Shown here: positions 40,210 through 51,062 of the stretch, in pieces
How the letters are laid out: each line of letters begins with the position of its first letter
Numbering within the stretch: position 1 is the first letter of the stretch
Source: Magnolia sinica
Taxonomy: Eukaryota; Streptophyta; Magnoliopsida; Magnoliales; Magnoliaceae
Direction: 5' to 3'
Assembly: GCF_029962835.1 (NCBI RefSeq)
Contig: NC_080588.1
Span: forward strand, 67,066,501-67,130,500
DNA length: 64,000 nucleotides
Translations under genes and position numbers: made by a program
The notes under the pieces: generated by a model
What the model saw: the letters and a program-made list of their open reading frames with translations, nothing else
Database searches by the model: none
What the model was told of the DNA's origin: nothing

Positions 40210-43200
40210 CCACCTTCATGGAGTGTTTACCAACGTCCCTGAATCTTTTAAATGACGCATGGGATTACCAACTGTCGATTTGAATGATCCATTCATTCAT
40301 ACAACTAGGGGCAAGTCATGGTGCAAAAATCATGCCAATTGGATAATCCTAAACATCCAATCAATAGAAAAAATGGACAGTCAAGATTGAGTGGAGAAAC
40401 AAAATAGGTCCAATCATCATCTTGATGCATCTATTCGATTGATCCCACTTTGTATTGCTTATAATTCCCAAGTAGTGCTTAGGTTTGATGATTCTAATGT
40501 TATGATCTATGGCTCATAAAAAATGGATGATTGTAACAAGTTGGCTCCATTCAAAGGGCTAGGATCATCTGAATGGTATGATTCCTGCACCATGGCTTGC
40601 TCCCAATAGTACTTTTGAATGAACCATCCCAATTGATGATTGGGCATCCCACATGTCACTTAAAAGCTTTGGGATGTTGCTTATGTCCCCATGAAAGTGG
40701 GAAGTTAGCATTTCTCGTCCCAACCCCCCACACCATGTTCATGTTGAAGATATGCATATGGATTGATTATTTCCATCTTTGTTGCACTGTTTTATTTTTT
40801 TTGAAAGATTATCTTTGTTGCACTGTTTCTTTTGTGCTGTTTGAACTCTACTGCCCTTTCAAAACTGAGGAGAGAACAAGATTTACTTTGTTTCTTGATT
40901 TGTTAGGGATCCATTTTACCGATAACAGTGATGAGATCTCTGAAGTTCCTGGATGGAACTAGCATATTTCAATAGAGGGATTTTTTTAAAATTTTATTCT
41001 GAGTGTTGCAAGTTTCTCACTGATGGATAGGCCAATAGATGATACTTCTATGTGCAGATTGATATACTTGCAAGTGATATGCACTGATATTGTTTTGCAT
41101 GGGTTGCCGGAAGGAGGCTGACTCATCAGGATAAAATGAGAATATCCTTTGACAATGGCATACTTTTATATGTAGGTTGGTGCGAAGTCTTATAACATTC
41201 AATACTTAAGAGGAAAGGTACCAACATGGATAAAGGTCCCGACATCAGTTGCCCTACCATTTGGAGTATTTGAAATTGTCCTGCAAGCAGACATAAATAA
41301 GGTAAATTTTTTTATTTTTTATTTTTCTTTTTCACCCATCAATGTGAAAAAAATAAAATAAAATAATCATGGTACAGAAGTGGCAGTCTTTGGTTTATCT
41401 TCTTGTAAGTCCCACTCTTCATCACAGGCATTTGTCTTTTGTAAACCGTTAATGTGGCTTGATTAGGTTTCATTCAAATTTCTTTCATTTATCATGCTTG
41501 GTAATTAAAAAAAAATGCTATGATACCTTGACATGATACAGATACATAAAATTTGGTTTGACTCCACAGTTTACAAAATTCTTGAATGCAAATACGGTAT
41601 GAGTATTTGTCCAACATATGACAAAAGTGATAGTTTCATAGTATTTTAACGATCGGATCATTATAAGAATTTTTAAGAGAAAAATAGTCATCCAAAACGG
41701 TGAATTGATGGCATTCTTCTCTCTATCATTTCATATGGTATTTATATGTATTCATATACATACATATATAATTATATATATAATATAATATTATATATCT
41801 AGAACTTTAACACAAAGTTTGTGGGGTGTGTGTGCGTGTGTAAAAAAAAAAAAAAACATTAACACATAAAGTAGACACTAACTAGTTAAGACATTTGTAG
41901 GGTACTAGTATAGGCTACGGCAGCATCCGTGCTATATTCCGCCCATATCCATGTACTCCAGATACTGGCACTTCGGGCAATAGAGATATAAGGGGACTTG
42001 GCAAAAATGCATGACAAAATATAAAGATCTATTTGAGCAGTCATGCATAGAAGATTGTTAAAGAAATCAAATGTATTACTGTTTAATTGTTCTATATGTA
42101 TTTGAGTATCTCCACTCTTATGTAAAATTCCATCAATCTCCGTGTTCTCGTACTACTGTGCAAATGAACTTCCAAGCTTTATTATGGTTAGCATAGAGGA
42201 TCTCCTTAGTTCCAAGTAAGCTTAGTAGTTCATAGAGAAGGCATGGTTGTGGTTAAGATGATGCAGGAATCAGTGTCAAACAATCGAACTGATCATGTCA
42301 TTGATCTTCTTTGACAGAAAATGCTAGACACTCTACATCTATGTCACTGATTCTAGGCATGGACCTTTACTCGCATCATAAAAATTTTGAACAGACATCA
42401 AAAATCATGGACAGGAAGAGCATAAATAAATTTCCAGACAATAATAAATAAAAAAGCAAGGATTCTTTTTTATTTTTTGTTGCGTTTTGTAGCAAAATAT
42501 TTAGTGACATGTATTATATGATATGCAAAATGCTCAAAGGGATTGAGTACAAACTACAAAGCAAGATTTAAGAGGATGAGGTCTTCAACATTGTGAAGTG
42601 TGTGAGAGATTGTAACTCATCTAAAATCTCACTCATATGCACATGCCATTCAAAATTTTCAACTTTTTCAAGAGAATTTTCATATTACATGTATGCAGCT
42701 ATGTGGTCTATTTACACTTGGACTTCAATCTTTATTGCCACTGATCACGCGATCAATTGTTTCTTACAGGATCTCGCAAATAGAATTTCCTCATTTGTTA
42801 AACTTGTAAGTGGTGGTGACCTTTCAAAACTACAAACTATACAAGAAACCATCCTACGCATGAGTCCTCCTTCTCAACTGGTAATTATTTCATGATACAA
42901 GCTCTTTTACTTGATAGTTTCCTATGTACTTATTATTGAAGCGTTTGGATGATTCTATTATCATAGAGGAGATTTGTTTTGAGTATTAGAATCCTTCTCA
43001 AAACATACTTTGCATGAAACTTCAGATATTGAGAGCAACTATCCACATATGGAACATGTGATTTGTATTGGGTTGATATTTTCAAACCCCTCTCAAGGGA
43101 TCATTTTTAGGCCCCCATGGTTGGGCGCACACACAAGACGTTGAAACTGTTACTTGACTCTATTCATGCATGGAACGGGTGTGCTTGATTTCCAATATAA

Positions 43201-46200
43201 ACCCCTTTCTGCAGCTATGGCTTTTCAGTTTGATTCAAGGTTATATTGCACACATATTACCATGCATTGCAGTGTTTAGGCTTCCGATGCGACATATGTT
43301 TCTTTCAAACCTTGTTTAACTAATGAGTTCTATTCAATAGGTAAAAGAAAAGCCTTAAACAATCTTTACATTTATCTTGTAAATGCCAGCATGTTTTTTC
43401 ATGAAAAAGTTTTCATTACAAGCGTACTTCCTATGCATTTTGGTAGATTAATGAACTGAAGAGCAAGATGAAAAGCTCAAGGATACCCTGGCCTGGTGAT
43501 GAAGGCGAGGCAAGATGGAACCAAGCATGGCTAGCAATTAAAAAGGTGTGGTGTCCATCACAAATCCTACTTTTTAAGGTTAGAATACATTGATTATTTT
43601 TTTTCCCCTTGATTCTAATGGCTTTTGTATGCTGAAAATTTTCTCGATTAAAAGTGTTACCCATGGTCAGGGCAATTTCACATCATTTGGACCATGGTTC
43701 CATCTTGCATGTAGTTCGTAATGTAAGCAAGTATATGGGAAATGATCAAGACTTACACAATGAATAATGGATGTAGTTTGCATTAATGGGTTTCAAAGGT
43801 GACATTCAAATGTGGAATGGCAAAACATGATTCATGTAGTTGACCCCAATTAGTTGGGATAAGTCTTAGATGATGATGATGATTCCATTAACAGGTTTCA
43901 ACAATTCAATGGCTCTTTAAGGATAGCTTGCCCGATAAGAAAAAAGGTTCTATAAAATATGGGAATGATACAAGTCATGTTAGGCAAGGAAAGGAAAAGA
44001 AAGAAAAGAAAAGATCTTCTAACAATCATCTTTGTTTTAAGAGTTGGTACAGATCGAGATAGATTATCATTTGGCAGGATAAAAAGTTGACGTGGATCAC
44101 CTCTCAAAAAAAAAAAGAAAAAAAAGAGGTCAAAGTGGATCATATAACACCTCTACATGTTCCTTCTGGATGTGCTAACATTCTCTCCAAAGACCAATGA
44201 AGAGAAAGCATAGTTCTAAAGCTAATTGAGTAAACTCAACCCTATTGAATTTTGGCAGGAGTCACCTTTTTTAGTTTAGTCACTTTTGAAGGCTCAGTTG
44301 ACTCAGTTAAATGGGAAAAAGAGGCTTATTTGAGAAAATATTTCAAAGATGGACACTTTCTTATTTGTATGGTCTTCTAACACCTCTCCATCAAAGTGTT
44401 TTTTTTTTTCCCTGTTTTTACTGCATTCATGTGTTTATCCATAAGTTATATAAAAAGCTTCAAATACTACTCAAGTACCTATTTGATTCTTCAAATCGAT
44501 CCATACTGAGTCGTCAAGTTGACTCAGCCTAGCTGGACATCGAGTTGAATAGGCTTTGGGGATTTAAGACTATAAAAGAGAAACGGCTCCCAAAACATGA
44601 ACTATTATTCATTGCACAGAATACAAAAGAAGAAGAAAAAAATATTTTTTTTTTTTGGGATCAGCATTAGCTAGTACTACATCGCCATTGTCGTCATCAT
44701 AATAGTCTTGTCCCAGCTATTTGGGGTTCACTTTATGAACCCTGTTTTGCCAATCATTCCCATCAAAGGCCCTATCCTCAGAAAATGAACAAGCATAAGC
44801 TAGTGGTGGTTTCAACACTTGTGCCATGTTTGGGTACATGTTTTCCAAGGGAAAAGAAAAGAAAAGGTAATGATTAGTTCCATGAGCATTTTCGAAACAT
44901 GAATTTCATTTTTACAAGTCTTGTTTAGATAGTAAACGAATATCTTATACTTGTGAAACAACTGTCACTTAATTTCTTATGATACAAAATCCAAACTAAA
45001 GAAAAGTACAATGATTGCTTCATGGAATCCTCCCATATTCTTTGCTGTCAAAACATCTCAAAGAGTCACACCAATGGAAAACCCTTTCCATTGCCATTGA
45101 TTTCCATGGCATTGGTGATATCCAAAAATGCCCTTAGAGAATCTCAAACTAAAGACTCATGCATGCCCTTTTTCAGGTTTGGGCTTCAAAGTGGAATGAA
45201 AGAGCATATATTAGCTGCAGAAAAGCTAAGCTGAATCATGATGACCTTCGTATGGCTGTCTTGGTTCAAGAAATAATCAATGCTGATTATGCTTTTGTTA
45301 TCCATACAAGAAATCCATTAACAGGAAACTCCTCGGAGATTTATACTGAGGTAATATCAATGAAATCCTTTTAAATTATCTTGAAAGAAAACACAAACTC
45401 AGGCTCTATTATTATTATTTATTCTTGATGTGAGAGCAGATTGTGAAGGGCTTGGGAGAAACTTTGGTGGGTGCCTATCCAGGGCGAGCTATGAGCTTTG
45501 TTACGAAAAAATCCGATCTAAAATCTCCAGTTGTAAGGCCATCTTTATGTGTACAAATTCACCTACACTGTTTTTTAACACCTTTATTTTGCTTGGTTGC
45601 ACACTCTCATTCACTCATGGGTTGATTGATTCAGACATCCTTGTACATCTCTGTTTGTAATTTGCTTAGGCAAGGGATTTCATGATGTGGGGGGCCATGG
45701 TTTGGTAATCTAGACTGTTGGTCTGATGGGACCAACCTTGAATCGAGAGGATGTCCCAAATTTTTTAGATTGGAAGATCCTAACCATTTGATCCTTGTCC
45801 TTTTCTCTCTTTGTTAAATGAATGCTTTCTTTATTTTCTTTCTTAACTGACTACCCGTAGGACAAAATATCAAGGTTTAGGATCTCCCGATCTGGGAGAT
45901 TTCTGGGTGTCGCCCTTCACATTGAGAGCATCAGATCAATGGTGTTAATCGCCAGACCATGGGCCCCACATGCATGGAATCTTGCAAGTGGATTGTTTGA
46001 TGTCAATTTGATCTTTGTTTGCAGGTTGTTGGTTATCCAAGCAAACAGATAGGCTTATTTATTAGGAAATCCATCATATTCAGATCAGACTCCAATGGAG
46101 AGGACTTGGAAGGATACGCAGGTGCAGGGCTTTATGACAGGTTAGTTGATATTCCATGGGAGTAGGATATCCTACTGTCCGTGTCAATGTGGAACATGTG

Positions 46201-46651
46201 CAAGATCCAGGCCGTTCATCATAATACTGTCCTGAAAAAGAAATTCAGGTAGTCCTACAATCAGGTGGACCGCACATGTGCATCAAATTCACCGTCGGTT
46301 ACTTGTTCTAACTGTTATAGCGGGCCCCATCTGATGAATGGCGCATTCTGACACATGCAACTCATTGTTTGACATGAGCAAATGAGAAACTGAAGCATGG
46401 ATCTGGAAATTCATAGACTGAAAATTTTGCTGGTGTGTCATGTCAGTGTACCCATGGACAAAGAGGAGAAAGTCATATTGGATTACAGTTGTGATTGGCT
46501 GATCGTCGATAGAAGCTTCCAACGTTTTATATTCTTGAAAATCGCAGAGGCCGGTAAAATCATCGAAGGCCTATATGGTTCTGCCCAGGACATTGAAGGT
46601 GTGGTAAAGGATGGTGAAGTGTATGTGGTCCAAACAAGGCCACAAATGTAG
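21910..46651 (+). CDS. GWD2: Alpha-glucan, water dikinase, GWD2 type (31 exons, 1305 aa)
   Basis: The enzyme transfers the beta-phosphate of ATP to glucosyl residues of starch-like glucans (mainly C6) and the gamma-phosphate to water, opening granules to degradation. The joined exons give 1305 codons without a break. Two starch-binding CBM45-like modules show the HWG core (residues 55-57 and 303-305). The phosphohistidine domain carries [18 protein letters not shown], with the catalytic His912 encoded at 39146-39148. The C-terminal nucleotide-binding domain holds [21 protein letters not shown] (1218-1238) and ends [10 protein letters not shown]. The start is the first ATG after an in-frame TAA (21898-21900). 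The first 27 residues lead straight into the first binding module with no chloroplast transit peptide, and the length is near that of Arabidopsis GWD2 rather than the longer plastidial GWD1. This suggests a cytosolic or otherwise non-plastid enzyme. No key residue is missing, so I judge it functional. GWD family is near certain; the GWD2 subtype is inferred. Confidence 0.93.
22469..22785. mobile_element. MITE in GWD2 intron 3
   Basis: The left end GGGGTCATTTGGATGCCTGT and the reverse complement of the right end (GGACATCGTTTGGATGCCTG) form an imperfect inverted repeat, both continuing into TAAATG. The interior is rich in 'tgtaaat' and its complement, so the whole 317-bp unit could fold. The ends resemble Tourist-like (PIF/Harbinger) MITEs, but the flanking triplets cta and tga do not match. 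Confidence 0.65.
24332..25002. mobile_element. Tourist-like element with nested MULE-like copy, GWD2 intron 5
   Basis: The outer arms are inverted repeats: GGGGCCTGTTTATTTTTCC and then 'aatggtggtaaataag' on the left, matched by reverse-complement 'aatggtggtaaataaaca' and GGGCGTGTTTG on the right. Between them, about 24471-24855 is a copy of the MULE-like family ('gaggcccaccatgatgtatgtg' to 'cctcattttttggctg'). So one MITE has been hit by another. The right flank is tta; the left triplet does not match. Confidence 0.6.
26664..26728. repeat. (GA)n microsatellite in GWD2 intron 8
   Basis: About 32 uninterrupted GA units lie between exons 8 and 9. It is likely length-polymorphic and a candidate marker within the gene. 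Confidence 0.95.
29115..31121 (-). mobile_element. 5'-truncated RTE-type LINE in GWD2 intron 10 (2007 bp)
   Basis: A perfect 16-bp duplication, tgggtctgatttggat, flanks it at 29099-29114 and 31122-31137. On the minus strand it encodes reverse-transcriptase pieces: '[14 protein letters not shown]' near 30985, and '[11 protein letters not shown]', '[19 protein letters not shown]' and 'AND(R)VPRELI' at 30125-30316. These are typical of plant RTE/BovB-like non-LTR elements. Its 3' end (low coordinates) has the family tail 'ctaattagttgggat' followed by (GAT)n, as expected for RTE elements, which end in short tandem repeats instead of poly(A). The frame is broken by several stops, so it is a dead copy oriented antisense to the host gene. 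Confidence 0.9.
30125..30316 (-). pseudogene. Reverse transcriptase fragment (RTE LINE)
   Basis: A 63-codon open piece of the broken LINE ORF. The FGFMPGR block and the IDL.KA.D.VPRE block correspond to conserved reverse transcriptase motifs; the latter includes the first catalytic aspartate region (residues 'SIDLVKAND'). The Tyr/Phe usually found after Ala in this motif is replaced here by Asn, another sign of decay. It is part of the 29115-31121 element, not a host gene. Confidence 0.85.
33579..33614. repeat. (GT)n microsatellite in GWD2 intron 14
   Basis: About 18 GT units. A shorter GT-rich run follows at 33690-33708, and similar sequence ('tttcacattgttttaag' and 'ggatgctggcatct') occurs on both sides of the array, so this intron contains a local imperfect duplication of about 130 bp (33485-33540 versus 33615-33675). 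Confidence 0.85.
35589..35909. mobile_element. Tourist-like MITE in GWD2 intron 19 (321 bp)
   Basis: The left end GAGCATGTGTGGATATG and the reverse complement of the right end GGCCGTGTTTGGAAAACA form an imperfect inverted repeat. The triplet tta is duplicated at 35586-35588 and 35910-35912, as in PIF/Harbinger MITEs. A related copy lies at about 44823-45134 in intron 27. Confidence 0.65.
36109..36136. repeat. (GT)n microsatellite in GWD2 intron 19
   Basis: About 14 GT units followed by a short pyrimidine-rich stretch. Confidence 0.9.
36546..36755. repeat. Tandem repeat, 2 x 105 bp, GWD2 intron 19
   Basis: The 105-bp unit starting 'taaatac(t/c)t(c/t)gtagcac' occurs twice head to tail (36546-36650 and 36651-36755) with about a dozen differences, and the first bases of a third unit follow. 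The repeat is old enough to have diverged. The surrounding intron (36240-37000) is G+C richer than the other introns. Confidence 0.85.
39789..39837 (+). mobile_element. RTE LINE 3' tail beside the exon 24 acceptor
   Basis: Only the family tail is present: 'atgtagccaaccccaattaattggg' followed by a (GAT)n-like run. The bases gtcttc occur on both sides (39783-39788 and 39838-39843) and may be the target duplication. The insertion ends 17 bases before exon 24 begins, so the right-hand gtcttc forms part of the acceptor's pyrimidine tract. Confidence 0.7.
40127..40208. repeat. Compound microsatellite (CT)n(CA)n in GWD2 intron 24
   Basis: About 20 CT units followed directly by about 21 CA units. 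Confidence 0.95.
43834..43883 (+). mobile_element. RTE LINE 3' tail in GWD2 intron 27
   Basis: It carries the family tail 'atgtagttgaccccaattagttgggataag' (split here by position) and a (GAT)n run. The short repeat atgattc on the left (43827-43833) and at the end of the GAT run may be the duplication. It is severely 5'-truncated, about 50 bp. Confidence 0.65.
44676..44791 (-). mobile_element. 5'-truncated RTE LINE tail in GWD2 intron 27
   Basis: On the minus strand the piece ends with the tail motif 'aaatagctgggacaag' and a short (GAT/GAC) run. It is flanked by agcattagctagt at 44663-44675 and agcataagctagt at 44792-44804, a 13-bp target duplication with one mismatch. The length is 116 bp. 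Confidence 0.75.
44823..45134. mobile_element. Tourist-like MITE in GWD2 intron 27
   Basis: It is similar along most of its length to the 35589-35909 element: shared 'gaaaagtacaatgattg/gatgg', 'ggaatcc(a/t)ccc', 'tcacacca/atggaaaaccc' and 'ccattgattt' blocks. The left end GCCATGTTTGGGTACATG and the right end (reverse complement GGGCATTTTTGGATATC) are inverted. The right flank is tta; the left triplet has decayed. It ends about 40 bp before exon 28. Confidence 0.6.
45685..45985. mobile_element. Inverted-repeat element in GWD2 intron 29
   Basis: The left block 'atgtggggggccatggtttgg' and, 40 bp on, 'ttggtctgatg' are matched in inverted orientation by 'catcagatcaatgg' and 'ccagaccatgggccccacat' at the right. 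The interior is non-coding. The outer limits and target duplication are uncertain. Confidence 0.5.
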
Positions 46652-46728
46652 CTGTATATGAAAAGCATCGCAAAGCAACTACACAGACATTTCAAGCTGT
46701 AATTTTATAAATATGTGACTTCTATATG

Positions 46729-46734
46729 AATAAA
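46729..46734 (+). terminator. Polyadenylation signal of the GWD2-type gene
   Basis: AATAAA lies 78 bp after the stop codon, at a usual position for a plant 3' UTR signal, with T-rich sequence around it. Confidence 0.55.
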
Positions 46735-49700
46735 GGATTTACCATTTTACTAAAGAACTACAAGATCTTGATCTGACGGCTTTTCTGTTTGCACATCCAG
46801 GGCCTAGCATTCACTATTCAATGATCTAGATTCTGGACCATCAGGCCGTTAAGCCCTACTGATAATGAACCGTGACCTGAAAAATCCACCAAGTTGGAAG
46901 ATCACAGCCACCAATCTTGGGATATTTGCAGTTGAATATGGCAGTCAGCGTTTGTTCTCTGAACCATCCTTTTGCGGGCCAGAATGGAAGGTTAGGATTG
47001 TACAGTCAAGGTGGTTTTTGGGAATGGTCCATCTGAGGTGGCTGCTAATAGAATAATGGTTTGGATCACTTGCAGAAACTGTAATCTTGAACATTCTGTG
47101 CATATCTTGCTGTTGATAATCGTAGGATGTCTCTTTACTCAATCAAGGCCATGAAGCACCTTGATCTGTGATTTGCAAGAAAATATCCAATTAACCAAAC
47201 ATCCCCGCCTTCATCAATATGTTGACAGTGTTACCAAAGCTTTTGAATGATGTATGCAACACATCCTAATGTCTCATTCTATAACATTAAGGGCAGGCCA
47301 TGATGCAAAACTCATGCTTATTAGATGATGCTAACCTTCTGATCAACAGCATAAAAAATGGACGATCAAGATTGAGCAGAGGAAAAAAAAAAGGTCCAAT
47401 CATCATCTTGAAAATAACTACAGGTAGGCCCCACCATGGACCACTCACTATTCCAAAGAAGCCTTCTTGGAATCATGAGTGGTCAAGAACATGTTGATAG
47501 CCTAAATTCCGAAATAACGGATCGCAGTTGATAATATCTTGTAATAACTTTTTCTTTGGGTTTAGCTCTTTTGCCTCGGGTTTTATCACTTTGTTTGAAT
47601 TCAACTCTTTTCGTCTTAGAATAATCACTTTCTTCCTCCCCTCAGCTTTGCTTACTTAAATTCTTAAGTTTTGTTGTACTTTGATGGTTGTATTCCTTCG
47701 GTGATTGTCCTTTTGTGTATCTCTTTGAATCTTGATCTGCGATGTTATACTTGAATTTATCTTCTGCACTTGTATCTCGTATAGTTTCTTGAATTGTGAA
47801 TGCATTCTAACATGTGTATCTATTATTACATTGTTGATAGCCTAAATTGTGGAATAACATACCAACCTCTACAACAAACATGCAGATCTAGTGAACTCTT
47901 CACATACCTTAATAATTGACGAGGACAGATTAATCTCTATCACATATCAAATGAGGGTTGGAATAATTTAACTTATCACAACTACTCTTACAGAGAGTCT
48001 CTGCATTATACGAGTTCATGTCTCTTCGAAATACCGTGCATATGTAGTATGGTGTAAGTGAAGCATCCCTTTATTTGAACTGATCACAAATATTGTAGGG
48101 TCCACTAGTATGCTCAATCAAATAATCCAACAATCAAATCCAAACCATTTATCAAGTACTGGGAGCATCCAATGGTGTAAAACTCAATGTAGCCAGAGCC
48201 ATACCATAGGGAACAATTTGGGGATGCTGATAATTAAAAACCTTTGAGATGTGTGCATGGCCACTCTGTTTTGCATATGCCATCCAATCCATTCAAAAGA
48301 TGTGCCCCACTGATGAATGGACAACCCAAAAATCTGCCAATTCCAAAACTAAGGTGGGGATCACCGCATGGGTTTAGATGCTTTATGCATGAATTTATAT
48401 CATGTGGCCCACCTAAAATTTTGAATCGAGCTGATTTTTTAGCGCGCAAGGAGAACATGAGGAGGCGCTCATGATGGACGGACTGGTTGTCATAAATTTG
48501 TCATGGTGGGCGCCACACATTGCATTGTAGGTTAACCTTAACATACAAAGCTTTGACATGGTAGGTAATATGGTTAAATAGGGCTAGACTCCTGTGTTAT
48601 TTTGGCGCCATTTTAAAAAAGATGGCAACTCTGTAAGCGTCCACATGGCATAGTTTTAAGGCAATCCGGACCATCCAAATGATGACCCAATTGTGGAGAG
48701 AGGGTAATATAAAAAAATTGCAGTGAGAAAGTAATAGTAATCATCTGATTTTTGCCTTCAAATTTGGACCTCTTGACTAATTTACTTTTGACCACCTGAT
48801 AGCCATTAATTGGATGGTTCTGATTGATTGATCGGTGCGATTTTAGCAATATATGCCATCCACAGTGGGACCCACAATTTAGATGGTCTGAATAGCTGCG
48901 CATCAGTGCACATGTGAGTAGGATGAGTCGCCACCATTTTTTTTTTAATGGTGCAAAACTTCTCACATCCTGTGGGCCACCTGAGATTTGGATCTGCCTC
49001 ATGTGTTTTTACAAAATGAGGTTGATTCAAAATCAGGTGGACCCCACCAAAGGAAAGGATTATTTATTTATTTAAAAATACAAAAAGAAAAAGAAAAAAG
49101 AGGATGGTATTTTTCTATTGCATAGACAAAAGTAAGGGGCATATATACAAAAAAAAAAAAATAATAATAATAATTAAAAAATAAAAATAAATAAAATACA
49201 AAGGATTAGGTTTTATTACCCAAAAAAAACTTTGATACTCCGACGGAGCGTGGTGGATGATACGCACTCACTTAGAAATTTCATATGTAGAATAGTGCCA
49301 CATGTATTCTGGGATGGGCCAGCAAGTATCTCTATCTGTCTAGCATTGCTGGCACGTGTGCATGACATCCGAACGTGTATCAGGTGCACCCACAGCTTAG
49401 ATCTTATGTCAACAAAATCAGGAGTTTCACTTGTCAGGTAGGCCACACATTTTATTATAAATAAAATGGACGGTCATCAGTTGATCTCTAACAGGACAAT
49501 TACATGGGTCCCCATGATACACGGGTCTGATGTCCAACGTGACTAGCAGGTTGGCACATGCGGCAGCGTGTAGGTGCATGTGGAGGTGTGAGTACCGAGC
49601 TAGCAAGGCTCGTGTAAAATGAGTTGAATAGATTATACATGAACTTGTATAAATAAATAGAACGTGTGAGTACGTGACCAGCTTGGCTTAAAAAAGTGTA

Positions 49701-50298
49701 ATTTACTGAATATCTTATTAATTTAACACTGTTCACATGGTGCATGTGAATGAGATCTTGACCATCCAACCTGTGGGGTCCAATCTAGGAGAACATGACA
49801 CTAGAATCACAACCGCCAGATAATCGGATGTTCCTACCGTTGATTGGAGGGCCTTTACGCTTTTGAATGTGGACTAGGGGCCATTTCTTTACAAATCTAA
49901 TTTCTTGGGCTAGCCCACCGATGATGGGCCCACCAGATTAACGATCCAGATGAAAGGTGGTGATGGCCTTACTCAATTCTTTGTGTTTTTAGAGAGTCCT
50001 AGTGCAAAATCATAGAGGATTAGGTGAGGCGGGGCCTACCTAACACAACATGACTTGATGCGATGAAATTTGATAGTCAATATAGCAATTAAAAATGACC
50101 ACACAAAGCATGTTTGAAAGTCATTAGGTATAGTATATGCATGATTGACATCACGCAGGGCTGGCCCAATCAAATCTCAACATGTGAGGGGTGGGGTCCC
50201 TACCTCATCAAGTATGCCATGTGGGCTCTTTCCACATGACCCATGCGGCAAACTTGTGCAAAATCCATGCCATCTAGGTAGGGTTAGTTGTTACAAAG
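46735..50298. other. Intergenic, no supported gene
   Basis: No protein family is recognisable. Contents are a pair of similar 26-bp direct repeats at 47493 and 47833 enclosing about 315 bp of T-rich DNA, A-rich low-complexity sequence at 49060-49200, and short fragments resembling the MULE-like family ('ggcccacctgagatttggatctgcctcat' near 48975). Confidence 0.55.
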
Positions 50299-50440
50299 AT
50301 AGACTGAGTGAAAGATACCTCGTTTTCGTTTCAACTATAAGGTCTTGGCATCGATTCCCCATAGGGGGTGGCTGACAGTGAAGTGTGATCTGACAGTGGG
50401 TATACTGACAAGCTAACAAAAACAGAAAAAAAAAAAAAAA
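50299..50440 (+). mobile_element. 5'-truncated tRNA-derived SINE with target duplication
   Basis: It begins inside the box A region ('agactgagtgaaagatacct'), contains a box B-like GGCATCGATTCC and ends with 'ctgacaagctaacaaaaac' and an A tail. The flanks agttgttacaaag (50286-50298) and agttgttacagag (50441-50453) are a 13-bp target duplication with one mismatch. It belongs to the same family as 62013-62176. Confidence 0.85.
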
Positions 50441-50594
50441 AGTTGTTACAGAGAACTTATGCAACAGAAAGCTTTGTGGGCCTAATGGAATGGACGTGGC
50501 ATTTGCACATTTGCTTTATCCATCATTCGATCCCACTTGTATTAAGATGTAAGCTAAAACATTCATTAAGGTAGGCCACAGCAGGAGGAAAGGT

Positions 50595-51062
50595 GGGGCG
50601 TAGCTTCCGTGGATCCATGTCTATAGGGTCAAATGTGATACATGTGCTTTACATTCACATCATTCATTCATTTTGAAAGCTCATCTTAGGGCACTATAGA
50701 AAAATTAAAGCAGATCCAAATATTACGTGAGCTATACCATGGGATGTAGTAGTGATTGGATCTTCACTGTTTGAAACGTCATGGGGGCCATTGGAATGTT
50801 TACTTGCCATCTAACCTGTTGATAAGGTCACAAAGATATGGACGAAGAGATTACACAAATATCAACTTGATCCAAAACTTTTGTAGCCTAAGGGAAGTTT
50901 TTAATGGCTGTTTTCTATATTTTGCTCCACTTAAAATTTGGTTATGCTTCATTTTTTCAATCATGCCTAAAATGAATTTTTAAAACAGTTGAAAGGCAGG
51001 GATATAAGACATATATCACAGTGGGCTCCACAGTCAGGTCCCACCCACATGGAAGCTGCCCT
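50595..51062. mobile_element. MULE-like inverted-repeat element, copy F
   Basis: The outer ends GGGGCGTAGCTTCC and (reverse complement) GGGCAGCTTCC are inverted. The interior follows the family order: a block for 'gatccaaat...gagctataccatggga', a central 'catctaacctgttgataaggtca', then 'cttgatccaaaacttttgt'. The flanks aggaaaggt and tagaaaaat agree at 5 of 9 with three G/A differences, possibly a decayed duplication. A further half-copy adjoins at 51063-51320. Confidence 0.6.

Larger units (their letters stand above)
21910..46651 (+). other. GWD2: Exon map of the GWD2-type gene
   Basis: Exons: 21910-21990, 22119-22228, 22320-22398, 23097-23185, 23293-23443, 25478-25798, 26150-26263, 26418-26516, 27165-27299, 28560-28648, 31620-31754, 31953-32115, 32206-32295, 32379-32564, 33777-33839, 34285-34347, 34455-34514, 34609-34761, 34907-34990, 37909-38085, 38216-38322, 38962-39175, 39609-39712, 39855-39981, 41176-41301, 42770-42880, 43447-43545, 45177-45350, 45440-45532, 46025-46140, 46447-46651. 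All 30 introns are GT-AG, and the lengths sum to 3918 nt, exactly 1306 codons with the stop. The boundaries were chosen by splice consensus, phase and family similarity. The least certain is exon 5/6 (donor gtcggt, acceptor gctgcag), where a shifted acceptor a few bases on is conceivable. The largest introns are 10 (28649-31619) and 19 (34991-37908). Confidence 0.85.
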
